A DNA stretch of 35,458 nucleotides, taken from contig JBEDUK010000073.1 of NCBI GenBank assembly GCA_040414485.1, positions 1 through 35,458 on the forward strand. Reading direction: 5' to 3'. The position numbers and the translations under genes were made by a program. Under the pieces are notes generated by a model. It was not told where the DNA came from and made no database searches. It was given only the letters and a program-made list of their open reading frames with translations. This stretch comes from JBEDUK01 sp040414485. Its GTDB lineage: Bacteria; Actinomycetota; UBA4738. Positions 1 through 8,014 of this stretch are shown one piece after another. How positions within the stretch are numbered: position 1 is the first letter of the stretch; each line of letters opens with the position of its first letter.

Positions 1-2
1 CG

Positions 3-290
3 GACGCGGCGGCCGACCGGCTGTTCGTGAGCGCGCGGGGCCGCCCGTTGTCGGATCGGGCCGTCCGCGCGCTGGTCGACCGTCACCGCCGGCGGCTGCT
101 CCCGGACCGCAGCGTCAGTCCGCACACGCTCCGGCATTCGTTCGCCACGCACCTGCTCGACGGGGGCGCCGAACTCCGTGTGGTCCAGGAGCTGCTGGGC
201 CACGCGTCACCGGCAACCACCCAGCGATACACCCATGTGTCGAAGGGCCGGCTCTTCGACGCCTACCGGCAGAGCCATCCGAGGGCCTGA
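3..290 (+). CDS. Tyrosine recombinase XerC/XerD, C-terminal part
   Basis: C-terminal 95 residues of a Xer-type tyrosine recombinase; the gene begins before the window. The visible part holds the end of the catalytic domain: the HTLRHS motif (His and second Arg of the R-H-R-H-Y set), LLGHAS (the following His) and TQRYTHV with the nucleophilic Tyr. Such enzymes resolve chromosome dimers at dif in partnership with FtsK. The stop codon overlaps the start of the sigma factor gene by one base (TGATG), so the two are probably co-transcribed. This Xer-WhiG order is known from Streptomyces and other actinobacteria. XerC and XerD cannot be told apart from this fragment. Confidence 0.93.
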   Translation, partial: DAAADRLFVSARGRPLSDRAVRALVDRHRRRLLPDRSVSPHTLRHSFATHLLDGGAELRVVQELLGHASPATTQRYTHVSKGRLFDAYRQSHPRA

Positions 291-1072
291 TGGCACGCGA
301 AGACGTCGCCGAGGACCTCCAGCGCCTGTGGCGCCAGTACAAGGGCGATGAGTCGAAAGACGCTCGCGACATCCTGATGGTGCACTACTCGCCGCTGGTG
401 AAGTACGTGGCGAGCCGCGTCGCGACGGGCCTGCCCGCCAACGTCGAACAGGCCGACCTGGTCCAGTACGGGATCTTCGGGCTCATCGATGCGATCGACA
501 AGTTCGAGCTAGACCGCGACATCAAGTTCGAGACCTACGCCATCCCTCGGATCCGCGGCGCCATCATCGATGCGCTCCGGTCGCTCGACTGGGTTCCACG
601 CTCGGTCCGCTCGAAGCACCGCCAGTTCGAGAAGGCGGTCTCCGAGCTCGAGGGCAAGCTCAAGCGCGCCCCGACGGAGCAGGAACTGGCCGACCACATG
701 GCGATCTCCCGGTCCGAACTGCACGACCTGGTGAGCCGGATCTCCTCGCTCACGGTGCTCGCGCTCGACGAGCCCGTCGCCGGGGGCAAGGACCGGGGTG
801 AGGTCATGTCGCTGATGGACACGCTCACCGACTACACCTCCGGCGACCTGATGGCGGGGCTCGAAGGCAACGAGACGCGCGCGCTGCTCACCTCGGCCAT
901 CAACGCCCTCACCGACCGGGAGAAAGTAGTAATTACACTTTACTATTTTGAGGGTCTGACCCTCTCCGAGATCGGAGAGGTGCTGGGAGTCACCGAATCG
1001 CGCGTCTGTCAGATCCACACGAAGGCCGTCTCCCACCTGCGGCAGCGGATCGTCGACGACGACGAGGACTGA
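290..1072 (+). CDS. whiG: RNA polymerase sigma factor, WhiG/FliA family
   Basis: A 260-residue sigma-70 family group 3 factor of the FliA/WhiG type. Region 2 is clear (LVKYVASRVATGLP, QADLVQYGIFGLIDAIDKF, KFETYAIPRIRGAIIDALR), followed by a region 3 helix set (PTEQELADHMAIS) and the region 4 helix-turn-helix (LTLSEIGEVLGVTESRVCQIH). In Streptomyces WhiG drives early sporulation genes; in flagellated bacteria the family drives late flagellar genes. No flagellar or sporulation genes are in the window, so its regulon here is unknown. Region 4 contains an unusually AT-rich patch (about 922-951) with rare codons AAA, GTA, ATT, ACA, CTT, TAT and TTT. Length and full motif set indicate an intact gene. 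Confidence 0.93.
   Translation: MAREDVAEDLQRLWRQYKGDESKDARDILMVHYSPLVKYVASRVATGLPANVEQADLVQYGIFGLIDAIDKFELDRDIKFETYAIPRIRGAIIDALRSLDWVPRSVRSKHRQFEKAVSELEGKLKRAPTEQELADHMAISRSELHDLVSRISSLTVLALDEPVAGGKDRGEVMSLMDTLTDYTSGDLMAGLEGNETRALLTSAINALTDREKVVITLYYFEGLTLSEIGEVLGVTESRVCQIHTKAVSHLRQRIVDDDED
929..943 (+). other. AT-rich 15-bp motif, copy 1 (in whiG)
   Basis: GTAATTACACTTTAC inside the region-4 coding part of the sigma factor gene. It matches GTAA-N4-ACTT-N-AC, shared with 17265-17279 (minus) and 29791-29805 (plus). It is preceded directly by AAAGTA and contains the palindrome GTAATTAC. Function unknown; see findings. Confidence 0.5.
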
Positions 1073-1145
1073 ACGGACGTCGTGCTCGACGGCCTGTGCG
1101 GCGGTGCTTCCTCGAACCAACCTCGCCCAGCTGTGACCGATGTCA

Positions 1146-1174
1146 TTGGCGGGGCCGCCCGGCCGCGGTACCGT
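1146..1174 (+). promoter_or_regulatory. Candidate promoter for the M23 peptidase gene
   Basis: TTGGCG (1146-1151), a 17-base spacer and TACCGT (1169-1174), about 40 bases before the chosen GTG start. The box spacing is ideal, but both boxes are imperfect and the region is GC-rich, so this is a prediction only. The 142-base gap 1073-1214 holds nothing else recognisable. Confidence 0.35.
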
Positions 1175-1214
1175 CGGGGCCGCTGATCTCCGGGCGCCAC
1201 GGGAGGTGGCGCTC

Positions 1215-1802
1215 GTGAAACGCATCACCGTCGCGTCGGTGCTGGTCGCCGGCGTCGCACTCTGCCTGTCGGCCCTGCCCGCCGCGGCAGCGCCGTCTGA
1301 AAGTTCCGGCTGGTTCGTTCCCGCGGGTTCGCCCGGCAGCCGGGCGCTCGCGCAACCCGCCTTCCCGGCCCCGGGCTCCTATGCATGGCCCGTCGTCGGG
1401 CCGGTCATCCGCGAGTTCGAGCCGCCGGCAGGTCCCTACCAACCCGGCCATCGGGGGATCGACATCGCGGTTCCCTTCGGCTCGCCGATCCAGGCGCCGA
1501 ACGACGGCGTCGTCTCCTTCGCGGGATGGATCGGTGGCGCCCTGTATCTGTCCATCGACCATCCCGACGGCGTCCGCACCACCTACTCGTGGCTGTCGGC
1601 GGTCGCCGTCCAGAAAGGCCAATCCGTGGTTCGGGGCGACGTCATCGGGTCGACGGGGCACGGACATCCCGACGTTCCGACGCCGCATCTGCATTTCGGT
1701 GCTCGGGTCGGCAGCGACTACATCGATCCCATGTTCCTGCTGGAAGGGGCGAACGTCGAGGGCCTCATCCGGCTCGCGCCGCTCGACGGTGGGATGCGGT
1801 GA
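1215..1802 (+). CDS. Secreted M23-family metallopeptidase
   Basis: A 195-residue protein with an N-terminal signal peptide (VKRITVASVLVAGVALCL, then an Ala-rich ALPAAAAPS cleavage region) and a LytM/M23 domain. Zinc ligands are visible: His79 and Asp83 in GHRGID, and His158/His160 in HLHFG. M23 enzymes cut peptidoglycan cross-bridges outside the membrane, although some are inactive regulators of amidases; all ligands are present here, so activity is likely. The GTG start at 1215 is preferred because GGAGGT lies 7 bases upstream and it gives a clean signal peptide; an in-frame ATG at 1140 would add a non-hydrophobic leader. An M23 gene near whiG and rpsB is also typical of streptomycetes. Confidence 0.88.
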   Translation: MKRITVASVLVAGVALCLSALPAAAAPSESSGWFVPAGSPGSRALAQPAFPAPGSYAWPVVGPVIREFEPPAGPYQPGHRGIDIAVPFGSPIQAPNDGVVSFAGWIGGALYLSIDHPDGVRTTYSWLSAVAVQKGQSVVRGDVIGSTGHGHPDVPTPHLHFGARVGSDYIDPMFLLEGANVEGLIRLAPLDGGMR

Positions 1803-1818
1803 TCGGCCCGGCCACCCC

Positions 1819-1824
1819 TACAAT
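1819..1824 (+). promoter_or_regulatory. -10 box of a near-leaderless promoter
   Basis: TACAAT lies 9 bases before the GTG start of the beta-propeller gene, so the transcript should start within a few bases of the start codon. There is no Shine-Dalgarno sequence in front of this gene, which fits. No convincing -35 box was found. Confidence 0.45.
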
Positions 1825-1833
1825 GACCGCACC

Positions 1834-3483
1834 GTGCGCCGGTCCACCGACGTCGTGGGCGGCACCCGCCGGGGATCCGGCTGCGCGCCTCCTCCAGCGC
1901 GGGCGTCCGCCCGCCGGTTCGTGGCGTCCACGTTCAGGGGCGCCAACCTGCTCGGCGGCGCCGCGATCCTGGTGGTGCTGTGCGGCGCCACCGGCGCGAT
2001 GGGTTCTTCCGCCCCGGGCGTCGCCGTCCCATTCGGCTCATCGCCTGCGTGGACGGCATTCCAGGGCGGACCGGACCATGCGGGTGTCGTCCCGCAGGGA
2101 GCAGCGCCCGCGCCGCCCCTTCGCCCTGCCTGGCGCTGGCCCGCCACACGGCCGGGGACCTCCGCCAGCAGCGCGGCGCAACCGGTGATCGCCAACGGAC
2201 TCGCGATCACCGTCACCGGGCGTCAGGTGGTCGCGCTGGACCTGTCCACGCACGCTCCGCGATGGACGGCCCAGCGGACGCCGGGATTCCTGGAGGCGCC
2301 CGCCGTCGACCCCACCGCCGGCTCAGACGGCGTCGTCGTGTTCACCGAGGGCAGGAGCGGATCGAACGTCGCCCTCGCCGCCGTCGACCTCTCAACCGGG
2401 ACCCGACTCTGGCGGTTCACACCCGCCTCGGAGCAGTCCGGGTCCGGAACCCCGACCGGCGCATCGCCGTCGCCGGGCTCGCCGCCGTCGCCGGCCACAA
2501 CGCCGCCGGCAGGCACGCCGGCCTCGCCGACACAGCCCACCCCGAGCCCGACTGGGACCGCGACCGTGCAGCCCGCGATCAGAGGCGCGCCCGTGATCGC
2601 GGACGGGATGGTCTTCGCCGGGGACGAGGACGGCGTCGTGTACGCGCTGGACCTCACGTCCGGCGCACGGGTCTGGACGTTCAAGGCCGGGGCGCCGGTG
2701 CACACCTCGCCGGCCGTGGCCAACGGACAGGTATGGGCGCTCGCCGAGAACGGGGGGTCCGGCCGTGTCACGCTGTTCGCCATCGACGAGCGGACCGGTA
2801 AGGAACGATGGTCGTACTCGCCGAACGCCATCGCGCTCCACGTCAGCGCCCCGACGGTCGTCGACGGCGTCGTCTACGTCGGGTTCGGTGATCGCACGCT
2901 TCGCGCGTTCGACGCGACCACCCACGAGCTCGCCTGGTCGGCGCCGGTCCGCTTCCCGTTCAGCTCGTACAACGGCCTGGCGGCGGGAGGCGGGTCGGTG
3001 TACGCGCTCGACGCGGCCGGCGGCCTGTACCGGTTCGATGCGCGCAACGGCGATCTCACCTGGGACTTCCAGTTCCACGCGAACGCCCTGCGCGGCGCGC
3101 CGCTTGTCGCCGAGGGGTTCGCCTACGCCCAGCTGGACGACGGCACCGTCGCCGCCGTGAACCTCGCCACCGGCAACATGGCGTGGGCAACGCGCCTGCG
3201 CCTCGGCGCGGCCGGTGGCGCCGCCCCCGCCGGCGACGTCATCCTGGTCCCGTTCGTGGGACGTGGAGGCGGAGTCGTGGCCTTTCGGCACGTCGAGGGC
3301 CCCCTGACCTCGATCGAGTCACCCACCAAGCTTCATCCGCTGCTGGCCGTGGCGAACTTCGGACTGGCCTTCGTGATCATGCTGGTAGGGATCCTCGCCA
3401 TCTTCACGCTGCTCACCCGCCGCCGCGCGGCGGCCGAATCGCCGGCGAGCGACACGCTCGATGGCCGGGGAGACTCGCCATGA
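1834..3483 (+). CDS. Membrane-anchored PQQ-like beta-propeller protein
   Basis: A 549-residue protein with repeated PQQ/YVTN-like blades: VIANGLAITVTGRQVVALDL, PVIADGMVFAGDEDGVVYALD, PTVVDGVVYVGFGDRTLRAF, and further V-Y-ALDAAGGLYRFDARNGDLTWDF units. This is the outer beta-propeller fold of the BamB/PQQ-dehydrogenase-like superfamily. A hydrophobic N-terminal segment (about 39-55) and a single C-terminal span (LAVANFGLAFVIMLVGILAIF) followed by basic RRR suggest an extracytoplasmic propeller tethered by its C-terminus. A low-complexity Pro/Ser/Thr/Gly linker (about residues 199-248) interrupts the propeller. No PQQ-binding catalytic residues can be assigned, so an assembly or sensing role is as likely as an enzyme. 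GTG 1834 was chosen from the -10 box position. It overlaps the next gene as ATGA. Confidence 0.78.
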   Translation: MRRSTDVVGGTRRGSGCAPPPARASARRFVASTFRGANLLGGAAILVVLCGATGAMGSSAPGVAVPFGSSPAWTAFQGGPDHAGVVPQGAAPAPPLRPAWRWPATRPGTSASSAAQPVIANGLAITVTGRQVVALDLSTHAPRWTAQRTPGFLEAPAVDPTAGSDGVVVFTEGRSGSNVALAAVDLSTGTRLWRFTPASEQSGSGTPTGASPSPGSPPSPATTPPAGTPASPTQPTPSPTGTATVQPAIRGAPVIADGMVFAGDEDGVVYALDLTSGARVWTFKAGAPVHTSPAVANGQVWALAENGGSGRVTLFAIDERTGKERWSYSPNAIALHVSAPTVVDGVVYVGFGDRTLRAFDATTHELAWSAPVRFPFSSYNGLAAGGGSVYALDAAGGLYRFDARNGDLTWDFQFHANALRGAPLVAEGFAYAQLDDGTVAAVNLATGNMAWATRLRLGAAGGAAPAGDVILVPFVGRGGGVVAFRHVEGPLTSIESPTKLHPLLAVANFGLAFVIMLVGILAIFTLLTRRRAAAESPASDTLDGRGDSP

Positions 3484-4631
3484 CCGATCCGAACGGCACG
3501 GGCCGGCCCCCCCGCGAGTCCGGCTCGCAGCGCCCGTCCGGGCCGCTGCGCGGGACGAACCCGCCCGGCGGCACTGCCGGCGGTGGGACCACGAGGCGGC
3601 GGGCCGGGCCGAAGGGACGCCCGTCGGGATCGCGTCCGGCGTCGCAGCAGACCACGGCGCGCGCGGACAAACCGGCACCGCGCCAGCGCGAACCGGAGCC
3701 GGACCGCGAGGAGAACGCTCCGCCCATCGTCCTTCAGCCCCCGGTGACCGTCTCGTTCGCACGGGGGTTGCTCGCGGTCGGCACGTCCCCGGTGATCCTC
3801 GTGGTCGGATTCGTGGCCACGATCGCGCTGTGGTTCGCCTTCGTCGCGATCTCGTCCGGAGTCGTGCCGTCCTCGGCGGCGCTGGTTCAGATGCTCCTGC
3901 TTCCGCCGGGCCACTCCTTCGTCGACGTGGGCCTGCTGGCCGGGAGCCGCACCAATCCAACCGCGGGTCTGGCCTTCGCCGTCGGTCTCGTCCTGGTTCG
4001 CGCCTTCCTCGCGGGGTTCCTCATCGCCGCATCCGACGCGGCGTTGCGCGGTCAGCGCTCGCCCGGCGAGGTTATTCGAACCTCCTGCACGCGCGCGATC
4101 CGAGCGTTCTGGATCGTGCTGGCCCTCGAGGCCGGCTACGTCGTGGTCACGCTCTTCGTGGGAACCCTGCCGTTCATCCTCGGGGCGCAGGCCGCTCCGC
4201 TCGTGTCCGCCGCCTGGCTGATCGGTGGGCTCTACTTTCTGATCTACTGCCAGATCGCAGCGGTCATCGACGCGGCGTCGCCCCGCGACGCGGTGACCTG
4301 GAGCATCCGGGCCGCCAGGCTGCCGGGCCGCGAGCACGCGCTGCTGGTCCTGGGCTACGTCGCCATCTCCCTTCTGCTGCCCGCGTTCGCCGACCGGATC
4401 GCGGGGCTCCAGGCGACGCCGTCGATCTCCGCCTGGATCTACGCGCTCACAGCGGCGTTCCTGAACCTGAGCGTCCTTGCCGCGTTCGTCTGGCGGTGGA
4501 ACGTCCTGGCCGAACCCGTCAAGGCCGGCGCCGGGTCGCGGCCACGCCGTGCCGGGACCGCCGCGACGGCCCGTTCCGGCGCGCGCGGGGGAAGCCGAAC
4601 CAACGGGAGCGGACGGACGCGCCGCCGCTGA
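3480..4631 (+). CDS. Multi-span membrane protein, function unknown
   Basis: A 383-residue protein that I do not recognise. The first 85 or so residues are a Gly/Pro/Arg-rich disordered cytoplasmic segment. About six hydrophobic spans follow, for example SPVILVVGFVATIALWFAFV, GLAFAVGLVLVRAFLAGFLI, AFWIVLALEAGYVVVTLFVG, AAPLVSAAWLIGGLYFLIYC and HALLVLGYVAISLLLPAFA. The C-terminal tail is again basic (Arg/Gly/Thr rich). The start overlaps the stop of the propeller gene by four bases, so the two are translationally coupled and may act together. The layout resembles bacterial membrane proteins of DUF-type families, but no motif supports a specific function. Confidence 0.72.
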   Translation: MTDPNGTGRPPRESGSQRPSGPLRGTNPPGGTAGGGTTRRRAGPKGRPSGSRPASQQTTARADKPAPRQREPEPDREENAPPIVLQPPVTVSFARGLLAVGTSPVILVVGFVATIALWFAFVAISSGVVPSSAALVQMLLLPPGHSFVDVGLLAGSRTNPTAGLAFAVGLVLVRAFLAGFLIAASDAALRGQRSPGEVIRTSCTRAIRAFWIVLALEAGYVVVTLFVGTLPFILGAQAAPLVSAAWLIGGLYFLIYCQIAAVIDAASPRDAVTWSIRAARLPGREHALLVLGYVAISLLLPAFADRIAGLQATPSISAWIYALTAAFLNLSVLAAFVWRWNVLAEPVKAGAGSRPRRAGTAATARSGARGGSRTNGSGRTRRR

Positions 4632-4691
4632 CCTGCGCAGATAGGCCCGCAGTGCCGCATCGGCCGTCGGCGGCAGGGGCGAACGTGCTGG

Positions 4692-4697
4692 TACACT
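4692..4697 (+). promoter_or_regulatory. -10 box of the rpsB promoter
   Basis: TACACT, preceded by TGG in an extended -10 arrangement, about 128 bases before rpsB. No good -35 box was seen at 16-18 bases. The resulting leader of roughly 120 bases contains a small hairpin (GCCCT 4707-4711 with AGGGC 4717-4721) and further GC-rich pairings. This could be a ribosomal-protein leader, but I cannot match it to a known family. Confidence 0.45.
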
Positions 4698-4824
4698 CCT
4701 CGCAACGCCCTCTCGCAGGGCGAATACGCACGCCCGCCGATGCCCGCCGGGGTCCCCAGCAGCACCAGGGGCCGGCGCGCAGCTGACGCGGGCGGAGGTT
4801 CGAAAACCAGGACAAGGAGGACAC

Positions 4825-5793
4825 ATGCCTGTCGTCACGCGACGGGAACTACTGGAGGCCGGCGTCCATTTCGGCCACCAGACGCGCCGGTGGAACCCGA
4901 AGATGAAGCGGTACATCTTCGGCGAGCGCTCCGGCATCTACATCATCGACCTCGAAACCTCGCTCACCGGCATCGAGCAGGCCTACGACTTCTTGCTCGA
5001 CATCGGCCGGCGGGGTGGTTCGGTCCTGTTCGTCGGGACCAAGAAACAGGCCCAGGAAGTGGTCGCGCAGCAGGCCGCGCGCGTCGGCATGCCGTACGTG
5101 AACACCCGCTGGCTGGGCGGCATGCTCACCAACTTCCGCACGATCTACCGGCGGCTCCAGGACATGAAGGATCTGCGCGAGATGGAGCGCTCCGGCATGC
5201 TCGAGTTCCTTCCGAAGAAGGAGGCCATCCGCCTCCGGCATTCCAAAGAGAAGCTCGAGCGCAACCTGTCCGGTCTGGGCGACATGGAGCGCATCCCGGA
5301 CGCGCTGTTCGTGATCGACACGAAGAAGGAGCACATCGCGATCAAGGAGGCCCGCAAGCTGGGCATCCCGATCATCGGCGTCATCGACACCAACGCCGAC
5401 CCGGACGAGGTCGACTATCCGATCCCCGGCAACGACGACGCGATCCGCTCGTGCGCGTTGATCACCCGCGTCGTGGCCGACGGATTGCAGGAGGGCCAGT
5501 ACCTCGCGTACCAGCAGATGCAGACGCGCGGTGAGCCGGAATTCGAAGAGGAGCCCGCTCCGGCAGCAGAGCCCGAGGAGCCCGAGGAGCCCGTCGATGA
5601 TCGTCCGCGGGTGCAGCTGTCGGCCGAGGAGGCCGCATGGATGGGCACGAACGTCGAGGACTCCGGTGGCGCGCCGAGCGGATCCGGTGACGGGGCCGAA
5701 CCGGCGGACGCCGGTGCTGACGAAGCGGAGACGGAGCCGGCAGAGGCGGCGGCCGAACCCCAGGCTGAGCCCAGCCCCGCAGAGACGGCCTGA
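4825..5793 (+). CDS. rpsB: 30S ribosomal protein S2
   Basis: A 322-residue S2 protein of the small ribosomal subunit. The conserved start VVTRRELLEAGVHFGHQTRR, NTRWLGGMLTNFRTI, LPDALFVIDTKKEHIA-like (IPDALFVIDTKKEHIA) and PIIGVIDTNADPDEVDYPIPGN segments are unmistakable. The globular part ends near residue 235. The remaining 85 or so residues form a Glu/Pro/Ala-rich acidic tail (EEEPAPAAEPEEPEEP and repeats), making it about 70 residues longer than the usual 240-260. A strong ribosome binding site (AAGGAGG, 4814-4820) precedes the ATG. It starts the rpsB-tsf-pyrH-frr-cdsA-dxr-rseP cluster. Confidence 0.97.
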   Translation: MPVVTRRELLEAGVHFGHQTRRWNPKMKRYIFGERSGIYIIDLETSLTGIEQAYDFLLDIGRRGGSVLFVGTKKQAQEVVAQQAARVGMPYVNTRWLGGMLTNFRTIYRRLQDMKDLREMERSGMLEFLPKKEAIRLRHSKEKLERNLSGLGDMERIPDALFVIDTKKEHIAIKEARKLGIPIIGVIDTNADPDEVDYPIPGNDDAIRSCALITRVVADGLQEGQYLAYQQMQTRGEPEFEEEPAPAAEPEEPEEPVDDRPRVQLSAEEAAWMGTNVEDSGGAPSGSGDGAEPADAGADEAETEPAEAAAEPQAEPSPAETA

Positions 5794-5945
5794 TCGGGGA
5801 TCGCCGTCCGATCGCGGACGCCGGACCTCGAGCCGTTCCGGTCGGAGCGCGACCGAGCCGGTCGTCACGCCGCGCGGGACATGATCGAGAAGCCAATGAC
5901 AGACGAAGCACACGCACACACCCACGACACCCACAGGAGGACCAC

Positions 5946-6560
5946 ATGAGCGAGGCGCAGACCATCGCCGCAGCCGACGTCAAGCGGCTGCGCGACCTGA
6001 CCGGCGCCGGGATGATGGACTGCAAGGCCGCGCTGGCCGAGTCGAGCGGCGACCTGGACCGGGCCCAGGAGATTCTTCGGACGAAGGGCCTCGCGGGCGT
6101 CGAGAAGCGCCGCGGCCGCACGGCCAGCCAGGGCGTCGTCGAGGCGTACATCCACGGCGGCGGGCGCATCGGCGTGCTCGTCGAGGTCAACACCGAGACG
6201 GACTTCGTCGCGCGCACCGAGGAGTTCAAGACCCTCGCGCACGAGATCGCGCTGCAGATCGCCGCCATGCCGCAGACCAGATGGGTCACCCGCGAGGAGG
6301 TCCCCGAGGACGTCGTCGCGTCCGAGCGCAAGATCGCCGAGGAGAAGGCCCGCCAGGAGGGCAAGCCGGAGCAGGTCATCCCGCGCATCGTCGATGGCTC
6401 GGTCGAAGCGGTCTTCAAGCAGATGGTGCTGCTCGACCAGCCGTCCATCCGGGAGTCGTCGAAGACCGTCCGGCAGCTCGTCGAGGAGGCCGCCGCGAAA
6501 CTGGGCGAGAACGTCGTCGTGCGCAGGTTCGCGCGATACGTCCTCGGCGAAGAGGCGTGA
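5946..6560 (+). CDS. tsf: Elongation factor Ts
   Basis: A 204-residue EF-Ts, the nucleotide exchange factor for EF-Tu. The UBA-like N-terminus (DVKRLRDLTGAGMMDCKAAL) and the core motif TDFVAR that disrupts the EF-Tu nucleotide site are present. It is of the short type, with one core subdomain as in Thermus and many actinobacteria, rather than the roughly 280-residue E. coli form. AGGAGG stands 6 bases before the ATG. The 152-base gap after rpsB holds a short hairpin (CGTCCG-ATCG-CGGACG, near 5805) and a CA-rich unstructured leader. The stop overlaps the pyrH start as GTGA. Confidence 0.96.
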   Translation: MSEAQTIAAADVKRLRDLTGAGMMDCKAALAESSGDLDRAQEILRTKGLAGVEKRRGRTASQGVVEAYIHGGGRIGVLVEVNTETDFVARTEEFKTLAHEIALQIAAMPQTRWVTREEVPEDVVASERKIAEEKARQEGKPEQVIPRIVDGSVEAVFKQMVLLDQPSIRESSKTVRQLVEEAAAKLGENVVVRRFARYVLGEEA

Positions 6561-7375
6561 CGTCCGTCCTCGACGCCGACGCCGGCCGCATCGCCGGCGA
6601 GCCCGTCTATCGCAGAGTGCTGCTGAAGCTGTCCGGCGACGCGTTCTCGCCGCCGGCCGGCTTCGGCATCTCCTCGGAGTCCACGCGGATCCTCGCGCGA
6701 CAGCTCCGGGATGTGCTCGAACTGGGCGTCCAGGTGGCCGTCGTCGTCGGCGGCGGCAACATCTGGCGGGGCCGGCAGGCGCCCGACATCGACCGCTCGC
6801 GTGCGGACTACATGGGCATGCTCGCGACCGTCATGAACGCCCTGGCGCTGCAGGACGCACTGGAGAAGATGGGCGTGGTGACGCGCGTCCAGACAGCCAT
6901 CCAGATGGCGCAGATCGCCGAGCCGTACATCCCGCTCCGCGCCATCCGACACCTGGAGAAGGGCCGCGCCGTGGTGTTCGCCGCCGGCATGGGGACGCCG
7001 TACTTCTCCACCGACACCACCGCCGCGCAGCGCGCGCTCGAGATCCGCGCCGAGGCGATCCTCAAGGGGACGAAGGTCGACGGCGTCTACGACTCGGACC
7101 CGAAGGTGAACCCCGACGCGGTCCGGTTCGATCGCCTGGAGTACATCGAAGTTCTCCAGCGTGGCCTCGGCGTCATGGACGCCACGGCCATCTCGCTGTG
7201 CATGGAGAACCGACTGCCGATCATGGTCTTCGATCTCTTCTCCGAGGGCAACATCAAGCGCGTCCTGCTCGGTGAGCCCATCGGAACCCTGGTGCATGCC
7301 GGCGAGCCCTCATCGCCCGAGGGTGCCGGCGCCGTCCCGACGCCCGCGTCGAGTGGTGCAGACGACGCCGGGTGA
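6557..7375 (+). CDS. pyrH: Uridylate kinase (UMP kinase)
   Basis: A 272-residue hexameric bacterial-type UMP kinase of the amino-acid kinase fold, converting UMP to UDP. It shows RRVLLKLSGDAF (phosphate-binding Lys), VAVVVGGGNIWRG, the DYMGMLATVMNALALQ segment, GTPYFSTDTTAAQRALEI and the KVDGVYDSDPK loop. The family normally ends near EGTLV; here GEPIGTLV is followed by about 25 Gly/Ala/Pro/Ser-rich residues. GTG 6557 was chosen because it overlaps the tsf stop by four bases, a typical coupled start. Confidence 0.95.
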   Translation: MTSVLDADAGRIAGEPVYRRVLLKLSGDAFSPPAGFGISSESTRILARQLRDVLELGVQVAVVVGGGNIWRGRQAPDIDRSRADYMGMLATVMNALALQDALEKMGVVTRVQTAIQMAQIAEPYIPLRAIRHLEKGRAVVFAAGMGTPYFSTDTTAAQRALEIRAEAILKGTKVDGVYDSDPKVNPDAVRFDRLEYIEVLQRGLGVMDATAISLCMENRLPIMVFDLFSEGNIKRVLLGEPIGTLVHAGEPSSPEGAGAVPTPASSGADDAG

Positions 7376-7451
7376 GTAGGCTGCTCCGAAAGCCGGGGGA
7401 GCGGGGAGGCCGAACGCGGGCGCGCCCGCGAAGGGGCGAGTGATCCAGTCA

Positions 7452-8012
7452 ATGACCGTCGACGGCACGCTGCGGGACGCGGAAGGCAAGATGAAAGGCG
7501 CCGTCGCGCACGCTCAGGATCAGATGGCCACCCTTCGCAGTGGGCGCGCGAATCCGCGACTGCTCGACCGCATCGGCGTCGAGTATTACGGCACGCGCGT
7601 TCCGATCAATCAGCTCGCTTCGTTCTCCGTCCCGGAGCCGCGCCTCCTGGTGATCCAGCCGTTCGATCGCACGGCGATGCCCGCCATGGAGAAGGCGATC
7701 ATGTCCTCCGATCTGGGTCTCACGCCCTCGAACGATGGCGCGGTCATCCGCATCAACTTCCCCCCGCTCACGGAAGAACGGCGCCGTGACCTGATCAAGA
7801 TCGCGCACCAGCGCGCGGAGGAGGGTCGCGTCGCCGTGCGCAACGTGCGCCGGCACGCGAAGGAGACCCTCGAGCGCCTCCGCGACGACAGTGAGATCTC
7901 CGAGGACGACCTTCGGCGCGCCGAGAAGGACCTCCAGCGTCACACCGATCACTTCGTCGCGGAGATCGATCGGGTCCTGGAGAACAAAGAGCACGAACTT
8001 GGGGAGGTTTGA
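7452..8012 (+). CDS. frr: Ribosome recycling factor
   Basis: A 186-residue RRF that splits post-termination ribosomes together with EF-G. Conserved blocks include MATLRSGRANPRLLDRI, VEYYGTRVPINQLA, LLVIQPFDRTAMPAMEKAI, SDLGLTPSNDGAVIRINFPP and LTEERRRDLIK. The ATG at 7452 gives the usual family length and N-terminal register. A GTG at 7440 lies in frame but only three bases from AAGGGG, too close for a normal ribosome binding site; it would add four residues. The gene sits 64 or 76 bases after pyrH and two bases before cdsA. Confidence 0.95.
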   Translation: MTVDGTLRDAEGKMKGAVAHAQDQMATLRSGRANPRLLDRIGVEYYGTRVPINQLASFSVPEPRLLVIQPFDRTAMPAMEKAIMSSDLGLTPSNDGAVIRINFPPLTEERRRDLIKIAHQRAEEGRVAVRNVRRHAKETLERLRDDSEISEDDLRRAEKDLQRHTDHFVAEIDRVLENKEHELGEV

Positions 8013-8014
8013 TC

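Noticed and set aside
3..290. Integrase of a mobile element at the left edge
   Set aside because: The fragment is coupled to whiG in the usual housekeeping order, which favours XerC/XerD over a phage integrase.
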